In this document: positions 24,763 through 33,154 of the stretch, piece by piece | Layout of the letters: each line of letters starts with the position of its first letter | Position numbering within the stretch: the stretch's first letter is position 1 | Origin: Deltaproteobacteria bacterium | GTDB lineage: Bacteria > Desulfobacterota > SM23-61 | Assembly (NCBI GenBank): GCA_016875165.1 | Contig: VGSF01000016.1 | Span: forward strand, 1-64,000 | Direction of reading: 5' to 3' | DNA: 64,000 bases | Program-made: the position numbers and the translations under genes | The notes under the pieces: model-generated | What the model was told of the DNA's origin: nothing | Databases searched by the model: none | Seen by the model: only the letters and a program-made list of their open reading frames with translations

Positions 24763-26121
24763 TCAGCTTAGAATCTTTTCTTCAACCATCGTTTCCAGAG
24801 ATTTTCCGAATGCCCAAATCGTTTTTTCCAGGTCTTCTTGGCAATGGACGGCGGAGACAAAAAGGTCGAAGCCCCGGGTCGGCGATTTTATCCCGTTGAG
24901 CGCCAAGTTTTGGTAGAGGGCTTCGCCGATCCCTGACGGACGCTCTTTTTCGGCATTCACGCACACCACCCGATCGCATTGGCCCTGGAGATGGCATTCC
25001 CCCAGGTAAACATGGATTACGGAAAAGTTGCTGTCATAGACGCAGCCCGGAATCTCCCGTTCATCCAGTTTTCTCTGCATTCCATCCCGCAGCTTCCGGG
25101 CGTTGCGGTTGGCGTCCTGGGTCGGCTGCCCGTCGGCAATAATTTTCAGGTAAGCGATGCCGGTAGCGGCGCAGAGCGGGTTGGCGTTGAAAGTGCCGAA
25201 ATGGGAAACCCGCTTATAGCGATTCCAGTTTTCATCTTTGAAAAGAAACATCTCCATGATGTTCTTTTTTCCCACTATGGCCCCTGCTCCGGGCATGTTT
25301 CCGGTGATTCCTTTTCCCAGAGAGGTTAAATCCGGAGTCACTCCGACTGCGGCCTGCACTCCCCCGGGTGAATAGCGGAATCCGGTCACGATTTCATCGA
25401 AGAACAGCAACGTTCCATACCTGGCGGTTAAATCGCGCATGGTCTGATAGAAGGAGGGTTTGATGCCCACAACCCCTGAGCTGGCCCCGGCAGCTTCAAC
25501 CATTACGGCCGCTACATCCCTGTTTTTCAGAGCTTCCTCCAGGATCGCTTCCTCGTTCATGGGCAACACAGCGGTGTCTTCCACCGCCGAAGGAAGAACG
25601 CCTCCGGAAACGGAAACGTTGAAAGGCTTTTTGTAGCCAACCGTAACCGCATCGTAGCCTCCGGCGAAGTGATACTGGAAGCGGATGATTTTTTTTCTGC
25701 CGGTATAGGCCCGGGCCAGGCGCACTCCGAGCATGACGGCTTCCGTTCCGGAGTTAGTAAACTCGATACGTTCAGCCGCAGGAACCAGCTTCTGGATGAT
25801 CCCGGCCCACTCCAGCATGAGGTCGCAGCAGGAGCCAAATTGAATCCCCTTATCCAGTTGCTCCTTGGCCGCGTTGACTACGACCGGGTGGGCATGTCCT
25901 AGAATCTTCCCCCCGTGCCCCCCAAAGTAATCGATAAACTCGTTGCCATCCACGTCCCATATGCGGGAACCTTTGGCCCGGGTCATGAAAAGGGGAAACG
26001 GCGAGGCCTGCCAGGCATCGTGAGGCACCCCTCGTGGAATGATTTCTTCCGCATTTTCAAACAACGCTTTCGATCCGGAAAATTTGGCAGCGTACTGCTC
26101 TTCCGTTGTCGGCTTGGCCAT
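24763..26121 (-). CDS. Class III aminotransferase, glutamate-1-semialdehyde aminomutase-like
   Basis: 452 residues with AGGAGG upstream. PLP-fold features: DVDGNEFIDYFGGHGGKILGHAHP near residue 57, EFTNSGTEAVMLGVRLARAYTG near 122-143, LLFFDEIVTGFR (PLP-ring Asp) near 241, and LTSLGKGITGNMPGAGAIVG carrying the Schiff-base lysine near 272. It is closest in style to HemL-like aminotransferases of catabolic clusters rather than tetrapyrrole synthesis, since it sits with an ornithine-cyclodeaminase-like gene beside amino acid transporters and no hem genes. It probably moves an amino group of an amino acid; the substrate is unknown. Confidence 0.87.
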   Translation of the reverse strand: MAKPTTEEQYAAKFSGSKALFENAEEIIPRGVPHDAWQASPFPLFMTRAKGSRIWDVDGNEFIDYFGGHGGKILGHAHPVVVNAAKEQLDKGIQFGSCCDLMLEWAGIIQKLVPAAERIEFTNSGTEAVMLGVRLARAYTGRKKIIRFQYHFAGGYDAVTVGYKKPFNVSVSGGVLPSAVEDTAVLPMNEEAILEEALKNRDVAAVMVEAAGASSGVVGIKPSFYQTMRDLTARYGTLLFFDEIVTGFRYSPGGVQAAVGVTPDLTSLGKGITGNMPGAGAIVGKKNIMEMFLFKDENWNRYKRVSHFGTFNANPLCAATGIAYLKIIADGQPTQDANRNARKLRDGMQRKLDEREIPGCVYDSNFSVIHVYLGECHLQGQCDRVVCVNAEKERPSGIGEALYQNLALNGIKSPTRGFDLFVSAVHCQEDLEKTIWAFGKSLETMVEEKILS

Positions 26122-26492
26122 TCTTCGATTCCTCCTGTTCCGCTTTATTGTTCACGATCATCCGCATCAGCATCATTTGCCGGGAAGCGCCGAAATGATA
26201 AGATGGTGAAAAAACAAAATCAGGGTAGTCCTGAAAGATACAAAAATCAAGGAAAAATGAATGTTAACAGAATGTGAGTAAAAGGCGAGTGCCGAACTTG
26301 ACTGGATGTGATTCGCAAAAAACTGAAAGAAGTTTCGATCGTTGAACTGGCAGGTTTCTTTGCTCCATTTTTGGGCTGTGCGGCAATCGCCTACTACGTG
26401 CTGAAGAAGTACGGGTTTAAGCAAAACCCCGGGAAGAAGGGCCTGGTAAAGAAGGATGATGCTAAAAAGAATGGAAAAAGGCACGTGGGGAT
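26122..26492. other. Intergenic region without a supported gene
   Basis: 371 bp. A GTG-initiated plus-strand frame from 26308 would encode a short peptide with one hydrophobic segment (FFAPFLGCAAIAYYVL) followed by lysine-rich sequence, but it runs antisense into livF, has no clear ribosome-binding site and matches no known family. No promoter or terminator stands out. Confidence 0.4.
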
Positions 26493-27209
26493 TTATACTT
26501 CAAGATATTTTTTCCGGGCATCGGGATGGGCTTCTAATTCGGCAATGGTTCCCACGAACCCGATGTGGGCCTTGCCCATCAGGTACAGGCGATCTGCCAG
26601 GGACAAGGCTACTTTGATGTTATGTTCGACGAGAAGGATGGAAACGCCGGCTTTATTGATTTCTTCCAGGATATCCCTTACTTCCTTGACCAGTAGTGGA
26701 GCCAGGCCTTCCGTGGGTTCATCAACGAGGAGGAGGTCAGGATTCCCCATCAGGGAGCGGCCAATGGTTAGCATCTGCTGCTCACCGCCGGATAATAACC
26801 TTCCGTGCTGCTCCGCCCTTTTTTGCAGCATGGGAAAATGATTAAATATCCGGGCAACCGTCCATACGTTTGGATTATTCGAGTCGGCTATTTTCCCCCC
26901 CTTAACTCCAATATCCAGATTGTCCAGCACCGAAAGATTAGGGAAGATTCGCCTATCCTCAGGGACATACCCGATACCGGCCCTGGCCACTCTGTAAGGC
27001 GGATAACCCGTAATATCTTCGCCTTTAAAGGTAACCGATCCCGACTTCGGTTTAACCAGGCCCATGATGCTTTTTAAGGTTGTGCTCTTGCCCATGCCGT
27101 TTCGGCCCATCAGGGCGACAATTTCCCCTTGAGGAACAGTTAGGGAGATACCCTGCAAAACATGGCTCATGCCGTAATAAGTATTCAGTTCATGGGCTTC
27201 TAATAACAT
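26493..27209 (-). CDS. livF: Branched-chain amino acid ABC transporter ATP-binding protein LivF
   Basis: 238 residues, normal for LivF. Walker A GRNGMGKST is at residues 35-43, signature LSGGEQQ near 140 and Walker B LLLVDEPTEGLAP near 160. YYGMSHVLQGISL near the N-terminus is typical of LivF. It pairs with LivG to drive import through LivHM. It is the last gene of the cluster, 130 bp from livG; that gap holds degenerate GCGCTATGC-type repeats. Confidence 0.93.
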   Translation of the reverse strand: MLLEAHELNTYYGMSHVLQGISLTVPQGEIVALMGRNGMGKSTTLKSIMGLVKPKSGSVTFKGEDITGYPPYRVARAGIGYVPEDRRIFPNLSVLDNLDIGVKGGKIADSNNPNVWTVARIFNHFPMLQKRAEQHGRLLSGGEQQMLTIGRSLMGNPDLLLVDEPTEGLAPLLVKEVRDILEEINKAGVSILLVEHNIKVALSLADRLYLMGKAHIGFVGTIAELEAHPDARKKYLEV

Positions 27210-27339
27210 CTTTGCTTACCCCTCCAAATAGCCAAGCGAATGGTGCAGAGCGCAAAGCATAAAAATGTTTCTTTTTAAGTTCTAACGCTTTGCGCTATGC
27301 TCTTAGCGCTTTGCGAATTCTCGTTAGGCGTTATGCTAA

Positions 27340-28086
27340 TTAGACCTCCAGTGCGCCCAGATAAGCATCTTTGACCGCTTGATTCTCCCTGATCTCAACC
27401 GGAGACCCTGTTGCCAGGATCTGCCCATAATGGAGCACCGTGATGCGGTCCGCCAGGGAGAAGACCACATCCATATCATGCTCTATAATGACCAGAGTTT
27501 TTCCTTCGGTAAGCCGCCTGATCAGTTGAACGGCATAGTGAGTTTCATCCTTAGACATGCCGGCAGTGGGTTCGTCAAGCATGACCAGATCCGGGTCTGT
27601 AGCCAGAGCCAGGCTGATTTCCAGGGCGCGATGTTTCCCGTAGGATAGCATACTGGCCGGAATATTCCGCTCTCTATCCAGATTAATCCGTTTAAGGACC
27701 TGATCGGTCTCTTCGGTTATGGCCGACATGTTGTCCACCTTGCGGAAAAACTGAAACCGGATACCCTTTTTGGATAGGATGGCCAGGCGAATATTCTGGA
27801 AAGCCGTCAATCTACCGAAGGTGCTGGTGATCTGAAAGGAACGTCCCATGCCCAAACGCGTCATCTCGTGCGGCCTGGCTCCGGTGACCTCCTTTCCTTT
27901 GAAGAACACCTTTCCCCGGCTCGGATGGTAAGTTCCGGTTATGACGTTGAAGAGGGTCGTTTTCCCGGCTCCGTTAGGGCCAATGACAGCATGCCTCTCT
28001 CCCTCCTTCACCTGAAGGTTGACATCAAATAATACCTGTAATTTGCTGAAATCGTGATACAGCCCTTTGGTCTCCAGGATGTTCAT
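27340..28086 (-). CDS. livG: Branched-chain amino acid ABC transporter ATP-binding protein LivG
   Basis: 248 residues. Walker A GPNGAGKTT is at residues 36-44, Walker B LVMLDEPTAGMS near 170 and a D-loop/H-switch VIIEHDMDVVFSLADRITVL near 200. The signature is LSYGKHRALEI rather than LSGGQ, as is normal for LivG, whose homologues carry YGQQRRLEI-type signatures. It is separated from livM by 15 bp. Confidence 0.93.
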   Translation of the reverse strand: MNILETKGLYHDFSKLQVLFDVNLQVKEGERHAVIGPNGAGKTTLFNVITGTYHPSRGKVFFKGKEVTGARPHEMTRLGMGRSFQITSTFGRLTAFQNIRLAILSKKGIRFQFFRKVDNMSAITEETDQVLKRINLDRERNIPASMLSYGKHRALEISLALATDPDLVMLDEPTAGMSKDETHYAVQLIRRLTEGKTLVIIEHDMDVVFSLADRITVLHYGQILATGSPVEIRENQAVKDAYLGALEV

Positions 28087-28101
28087 GAAACCTTCTCCAA
28101 T

Positions 28102-29085
28102 TTAGCTTCTCCGGCGAATTTTGTATGTAGTCCACTTTTGTTTGATAGTGTTTAAAATACCTACGAACCCCATGGGAGTAAACATGATTACCAGGATAAG
28201 AATCAAGCCCACCACCAGTTCCACCCGTTGCGTATACCTGCTGGTCAGTTCCTCGATCACCTGAAAGATTGCCGCTCCCCAGATAGGGCCAAAAAAGCTG
28301 CCGACGCCTCCGATCATGGTCATCATCACCGGGAAAAAAGAATTCAAGATGTGCAGAGCGCCATCGGCCGAGACCAGGTTGTGAAACATGGCCGAAATCG
28401 AACCGGCCACCCCGGCGAACCCGCCGGCAACGATGTAAACGACCGCCTTGGTCTGCGGCACCTTAAACCCTAAGTAGTCGATGCGCATGGCATTATCCCG
28501 AACACCCACCTGGATGCTGCCAAAGGGCGTCTTGGTAAAAAACCATAGAATCCAGATGCTCGCCCCTAATACGGCTATGGCAAAATAATAAAAATTCTCC
28601 GGGGACTTCATGTTGACAGACACGATCCCTGGAATGGTGAACGACGGGATAGGAAACCCGCCTATTCCATCCTCACCGCCGGTGATACTTCTTAGTTTAA
28701 GGGAAAGGACATACATGAGCTGGCCAAAGGCGAGATGCAACATGGCAAAGGCAGTGCCGCTGACTCTGACCATTATGGGACATAAGATCAAGGCCAGTCC
28801 AACTGCAGACAAGAACCCGGTCATGAGGGCCATCGACAGAGATACGCCCTTCATATGGGTCAGAATCAAGGCCGTGCCATATCCACCCGCACCGAAAAAC
28901 ATAGCATGGCCAAAACTGAGGAGCCCGGTATAGCCCAGCAGCAAGTTAAGAGTGACCGCAAACAAGGCAAAGATGGCAAAGGTTACAAAGACGTTGGTAT
29001 AATAGATGCCGAAAAGCTTGGGGTAAACGGCCAGGAAGGCCAGGAACACGCTCCAGGAAACCCATTTCATAATTTTGTTGGTCAT
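28102..29085 (-). CDS. livM: Branched-chain amino acid ABC transporter permease LivM
   Basis: 327 residues with about ten hydrophobic segments. Characteristic LivM stretches are NLLLGYTGLLSFGHAMFFGAGG near residue 47, GTAFAMLHLAFGQLMY near 110, and the cytoplasmic EAA-like loop TPFGSIQVGVRDNAMRIDYLGF near 185. The start ATG overlaps the livH stop by 4 bp. Confidence 0.92.
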   Translation of the reverse strand: MTNKIMKWVSWSVFLAFLAVYPKLFGIYYTNVFVTFAIFALFAVTLNLLLGYTGLLSFGHAMFFGAGGYGTALILTHMKGVSLSMALMTGFLSAVGLALILCPIMVRVSGTAFAMLHLAFGQLMYVLSLKLRSITGGEDGIGGFPIPSFTIPGIVSVNMKSPENFYYFAIAVLGASIWILWFFTKTPFGSIQVGVRDNAMRIDYLGFKVPQTKAVVYIVAGGFAGVAGSISAMFHNLVSADGALHILNSFFPVMMTMIGGVGSFFGPIWGAAIFQVIEELTSRYTQRVELVVGLILILVIMFTPMGFVGILNTIKQKWTTYKIRRRS

Positions 29086-29954
29086 TCCCTTTCTCCAAAG
29101 AGGCCCATCGGTTTAATTATCAAGACAATGGCCATGAAGAGGAACATCAGGACCGGGGCAAGTTGAGAAATAAACTGAACGCCATAGGCGCTCAATTCTC
29201 CAAAAATTAAAGAAACAATAAAAGCGCCCTTGAGGCTCCCGAATCCTCCCGTAACCACCACGATGAAGGCGTCCATGCCCATCTGGTCTGCCAATCCGGG
29301 AAAGACGGTCAGTATGGGAGCTATGGCCACCCCGGCCACTCCTGCCAGCCAGGTGCCGACTCCAAAAACAAACATGAAGACCAGGGGCATGTTGACCCCC
29401 AGGGCATTCACCATATCCGCATCGGAAACGCCCGCCCGCACGATCTTGCCTAACCGGGTTTTATAGAGGAGTAAGGCCATGATGGCCAGAACCACAAGGG
29501 CCAGCCCGATAATGAAAAGTCGATATATCGGATAGTCCAGTCCCTTAAACGTCACCAGCCCATGTAAAATAGGGGGAACCTTTACCGGCAGGGTTTCGGT
29601 CCCCCAGAAGATCTTTACCCCGGCGAGGATGACCAGCGAAACGCCCACCGTTAATATCAATTCGCCAATATGTCCAAAGGCATGTATCCTTCTCAAAAGA
29701 AATCTCTCCAGGAGAACGCCAAAGAAAGCCGTAGCTACCGGCGCCAGCAAAAGAGCCGCCCAAAAATTCCCGGTAATGGACAAAAACTGGTAACAAAAAT
29801 AAGCGGAGAGCATAAAGAAGGAGGCATGGGCCAGGTTCAGAATCCCCATCATGCCGAAAATCATGGTCAGGCCGGAGGCCACCAGGAAAAGCACCATCCC
29901 ATAGGCAAGTCCATGAATGCCCTGAGCAACATACATTGCGGTCGTTGGGTCCAT
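29082..29954 (-). CDS. livH: Branched-chain amino acid ABC transporter permease LivH
   Basis: 290 residues. LivH features: GMVLFLVASGLTMIFGMMGILNLAHASFFMLSAY in the first two membrane segments (residues 19-52), KTRLGKIVRAGVSDADMVNALG as the coupling loop near 170, and VVVTGGFGSLKGAF near 235. It forms the membrane channel with LivM. It is 406 bp downstream of the binding-protein gene; that gap contains a repeat element that may alter expression relative to the binding protein. Confidence 0.92.
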   Translation of the reverse strand: MDPTTAMYVAQGIHGLAYGMVLFLVASGLTMIFGMMGILNLAHASFFMLSAYFCYQFLSITGNFWAALLLAPVATAFFGVLLERFLLRRIHAFGHIGELILTVGVSLVILAGVKIFWGTETLPVKVPPILHGLVTFKGLDYPIYRLFIIGLALVVLAIMALLLYKTRLGKIVRAGVSDADMVNALGVNMPLVFMFVFGVGTWLAGVAGVAIAPILTVFPGLADQMGMDAFIVVVTGGFGSLKGAFIVSLIFGELSAYGVQFISQLAPVLMFLFMAIVLIIKPMGLFGERE

Positions 29955-30360
29955 TAGTTTATCCTCTCAAAAATAAAATACGCATAGAGCATAGCGTTAA
30001 AAAACTTAAATTCGAAGCGCTAAAATGCCTAAAATTAATACGAGCGTAATAAATGTCTTTACAAGTCATTGCGAGCCCAAGGGGCGCGGCAATCTCATTC
30101 TTCATGGCATTGCTTCGTCGTTCCACTCCTCGCAATGACAAGTTATTAACACCCCCACCCTAACCCTCCCCCATCCAGGGGGAGGGAATTTTGGATCCCC
30201 CAGTATCTCCCCTCCCCTGGCGGGAGGGGGATGGGGGGAGGGGGATAGAAAAGCAAATTCCTATACAATCAAGTTATTTAATGCGTCGGTATTAGTACCC
30301 TATAACTTCGTCTCTTGCTTTGCCCTATGCGCTCTGCGCTATGCGTAATGCGTTTTTGGG
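29955..30360. other. Intergenic region with repeat elements inside the liv cluster
   Basis: It contains a B-like fragment (about 30060-30132, with CATTGCGAG...CTCGCAATG), the polypyrimidine/polypurine hairpin element in reverse orientation (30140-30268) and GCGCTATGC-type degenerate repeats (about 30310-30352). No gene is seen. Confidence 0.55.
30140..30268. repeat. Polypyrimidine/polypurine hairpin element, reverse copy
   Basis: Reverse complement of the element at 6433-6567 with only a few differences, running from CAAGTTATTAACACCCCCAC to CAAATTCCTATACAAT. Its G-rich/C-rich hairpin lies between the binding-protein gene and livH, where it could cause partial termination. Confidence 0.8.
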
Positions 30361-31788
30361 TTATTTTCCCCAATCACTTTTCCCTTTGCACCTATCTAAG
30401 TTCCTGTCCATATGGGGGAGGACCTTTTCCGCCGGTATCTTGAATGACGGGCCTACATTGGAACAACCCTGGTACCAATAATAAGGCGGAATGTTGAAGG
30501 ATTCTTTTTGTTGTTCGGGGGGAACATATATTCCCACATGAAGGTCCTGGATCACCTTGTGGTCGCAGGTCCTCATGGTTAAAACTGTCCCGTTATTCAT
30601 CCGATAGGTATCCCCTTCCCAGACTTTGATGATCTTTTCCGGATCCGTACTTCCGGCTCTTTCGATGACACTCAGAAGCCAGTACGTCTGCATTATATAA
30701 GAGCCAATGTTTCCGGTTCCATGCTCATACAGTCTGGTGTTATAAGGAGCCTTCCATTTATTCTTCCATAAATTGTTCCAGGTTTTGTAGTATTTGATCT
30801 GTTCGGGTGTTTTGAAAGCCCCCCCTTCAGTCCCATACTGGCTGAGGTGCACCAAGTCTTTGGTCCCTTCAACTCCGACTTCGTGGAGGAAATTGGGCTC
30901 GTCAAAGAAGATATTGGCAATGGGAAGCTTTATGCCCATGCCCCTGGCCTGTTTGAGGAGGTTGGCTGCATCGGGAATCCAGTCGCCGGAATAGATAACC
31001 TCGGCTCCGGAGCCTTTAATCTTTTCCAGGTAAGGGGCAAAGTCGGTCAAAAACAATTTATGGTAGTCCTCGCCGACAATCGTGGCTTCCGGAAAATATT
31101 CTTTCAACCCCTTTTTGAAACCCTGGGCCAAGGAGTGGCCAAACAGGTAGTCCTGATTGAGGATGTAAAACTTTTTCTCTTTTTTCCGGATCTGGCCGTA
31201 ATAATAGGCCAGGCCCCGGCCGATCTGCTCGGTGGAAAAAGAGGACATGAAAGAATAACGGGTGAAGCTGGTGGCGTCATAGAGCTCATCAGAGAGGGCC
31301 GCTGTGCAGTGGGCAATGACCTTGTATTTTTCGGCAACCTCGTTAATGATTTTCATAAGGTGGCTGCCATTGGTCCCCCAGAGCACGTGAACCTTTTCCT
31401 CAAGGACCATCCTTTCGGCAATCTTCTTGGTCTGAGCAGGCGCGGACATATGATCTGCCTTGATGACCTGGACCTTCTTCCTTTTTCCATCGACCAGGAT
31501 GCCCCCCCTTTTATTGATGTCATGGGCTGCCCACAGCACGGAAATCCAGTATATCTCTCCCACTACCGCAGCCGGCCCGGAAAATGATGCCACTATGGCA
31601 ATCTTGATGGTATCCCCGGTGGGAATAATCGGATTGTTCGGATCGAAGTCGGACATGTCTCCCATTTTGTTGGCGTCAAAAAAGGCATTTACAGCCCCAG
31701 CCTGGGGGGTGCCGCATAAAAAAACAATGAACATAAAAATGCACCCCATTACGATCCATCGCCCCTGAATTTTACCAGATGCTTTCAT
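30361..31788 (-). CDS. Branched-chain amino acid/amide-type ABC transporter substrate-binding protein
   Basis: 475 residues, about 100 more than classical LivJ/LivK. The start follows AAAGGAGG. A signal peptide (basic start, hydrophobic core IVMGCIFMFIVFLCG, cleavage near residue 33) sends it to the periplasm; there is no obvious lipobox. IKIAIVASFSGPAAVVGE near residue 62 and INKRGGILVDGKRKKVQVIKAD near 94 are the periplasmic-binding fold motifs of this family, and LWGTNGSHLMKIINEVAEKY near 136 contacts ligand in homologues. The ligand may be an amino acid, amide or aromatic acid. It is the promoter-proximal gene of the liv cluster. Confidence 0.88.
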   Translation of the reverse strand: MKASGKIQGRWIVMGCIFMFIVFLCGTPQAGAVNAFFDANKMGDMSDFDPNNPIIPTGDTIKIAIVASFSGPAAVVGEIYWISVLWAAHDINKRGGILVDGKRKKVQVIKADHMSAPAQTKKIAERMVLEEKVHVLWGTNGSHLMKIINEVAEKYKVIAHCTAALSDELYDATSFTRYSFMSSFSTEQIGRGLAYYYGQIRKKEKKFYILNQDYLFGHSLAQGFKKGLKEYFPEATIVGEDYHKLFLTDFAPYLEKIKGSGAEVIYSGDWIPDAANLLKQARGMGIKLPIANIFFDEPNFLHEVGVEGTKDLVHLSQYGTEGGAFKTPEQIKYYKTWNNLWKNKWKAPYNTRLYEHGTGNIGSYIMQTYWLLSVIERAGSTDPEKIIKVWEGDTYRMNNGTVLTMRTCDHKVIQDLHVGIYVPPEQQKESFNIPPYYWYQGCSNVGPSFKIPAEKVLPHMDRNLDRCKGKSDWGK

Positions 31789-31866
31789 TTTTGCCTCCTT
31801 TCCGCAAGTTAGGTAAACTGATCTCTATTATTTCCCCCGCCACACATTGATTGATAAGGTTAGACT

Positions 31867-31895
31867 TTTATACCTAATCACCTCCTTTTAATCAA
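31867..31895 (-). promoter_or_regulatory. Sigma-70-type promoter of the liv cluster
   Basis: TTGATT (31895-31890), a 17-bp spacer and TATAAA (31872-31867), about 78 bp upstream of the substrate-binding-protein start codon. Confidence 0.5.
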
Positions 31896-31931
31896 AAAAT
31901 GGTTCAAGTGAAGTAAATAAATAAAGTAAAT

Positions 31932-32131
31932 CAAGTTATTAACACCCCCACCCTAACCCTCCCCCATCTAGGGGGAGGGAATTTTGGATCCCCCAGTATC
32001 TCCCCTCCCCTGGCGGGAGGGGGTTGGGGGGAGGGGGATAGAAAAGCAAATTCCTATACAACCCAGTATCTCCCCTCTCCTGGCGGGAGGGGGTTGGGGG
32101 GAGGGGGATAGAAAAGCAAATTCCTATACAA
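31932..32131. repeat. Polypyrimidine/polypurine element with partial tandem duplication
   Basis: A reverse-orientation copy at 31932-32061 is followed directly by a second copy of its last 70 bp (32062-32131, from CCCAGTATCTCCCC to CTATACAAT). The remainder of the 834-bp gap (31789-32622) also holds element G (32140-32228) and about 390 bp with no recognised feature. Confidence 0.75.
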
Positions 32132-32139
32132 TAAATTTA

Positions 32140-32228
32140 TGGGACACAGATTTTCGCAGATAAACGCAGATATATATTTTCTGTGTTTTTTTTGAATATC
32201 CAGAAAATCTGTGTTCATCTGTGTCCAA
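32140..32228. repeat. Element G (CACAGAT-type inverted repeat), uninterrupted copy
   Basis: The left arm begins GGACACAGATTTTCGCAGAT and the right arm is the complement of GGACACAGATGAACACAGAT, so the 88-bp sequence can form a hairpin. A second copy at about 44137-44391 is split by an element D insertion. Confidence 0.65.
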
Positions 32229-32622
32229 CAAGGAAATTCCTAAAATAGGAACTTTCGCCGTTTAGAAATTATGCTTTCAGGAAACCTGGTTTCGCCTCCC
32301 CTTACAGAAAGTAAGGTTATGTATCCATTAATTTGTCGCCTATGGGTGAGAAGGTAATAATAAATAATTAGATATGCGGCATTTGTCAAGAAAAAAACCC
32401 TCTCCCTGAAAACCTCGTGATCCTTTTTTTACAGATTTTAATCGAATTGTCACTTTGCCTATTCACCGAACTTGCCGTTGGATTTTGGATGAATCTCTCT
32501 CCTCCTCCGCCATTTTGGACTATTCTTGGTTGCGGATTGGACCAAGGTTAAGCTGGAATGGTTCGTTTGAAAAAAGGGAAATAAGCTCCAAAAAAACAAA
32601 CGAAAAAACATTTTGGAAAAGC

Positions 32623-32946
32623 CTATGAAGTTTGCAAAATTAAATCCGTTAGCGTTTCCTGATCGGCCAGCCCCAACATCCGGCTTCTTTCTTTGCCTTC
32701 CACCAGGATCAAAAATGTCGGAGTCCCAATAATACTGTAATTCTTTTTAAATGCTTCAATAAACTCTTCCTCCAGCAGACCTACTTTTAATTCCTGGCTA
32801 TACTTTCTTGCTATGTCCTCTATGACCTTCACCTGTTGGGGAAATTCATCATCCCGAGGCATGCACAATAAGAGAACTGGTTTTCTTTCGGCAATCACTT
32901 CTTGAGCAAAATTCTCAGGCCGAATTAAACTAACCAAAGTTGTCAT
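32623..32946 (-). CDS. Thioredoxin-like protein with atypical active site
   Basis: 107 residues with a thioredoxin-fold pattern: VLLLCMPRDDEFPQQVKVIEDIARKYSQELKVGLLEEE, then YSIIGTPTFLILVEGKERSRMLG with the conserved cis-proline region (TPTF). The CxxC position reads C-M-P-R, so only the first cysteine remains. A monothiol role, or scaffold rather than reductase function, is likely. It lies 208 bp downstream of the sigma-54 activator gene on the same strand. Confidence 0.7.
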   Translation of the reverse strand: MTTLVSLIRPENFAQEVIAERKPVLLLCMPRDDEFPQQVKVIEDIARKYSQELKVGLLEEEFIEAFKKNYSIIGTPTFLILVEGKERSRMLGLADQETLTDLILQTS

Positions 32947-33154
32947 TATTCAAGGCCCCAAAATTCCGGTTCTTTCTTTTTAACTTTATGCACAAGATAA
33001 TTACAAAATGCATGCCCAAAAGAAAAAAAGACACCTGTAATAAAAACTGGCTGGAATTTATGGTATTTATTTGGCGAGGTAGAAAAGAGTATTATTAAAA
33101 AAAGTGGAGTGGTACATAAGTGGATCGAGACATATCTGTACCATGATACATTTT

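Noticed and set aside
26308-26841. Plus-strand frame of 177 codons with a hydrophobic N-terminal segment
   Set aside because: Two thirds of it are antisense to livF, there is no ribosome-binding site and the product matches nothing recognisable.
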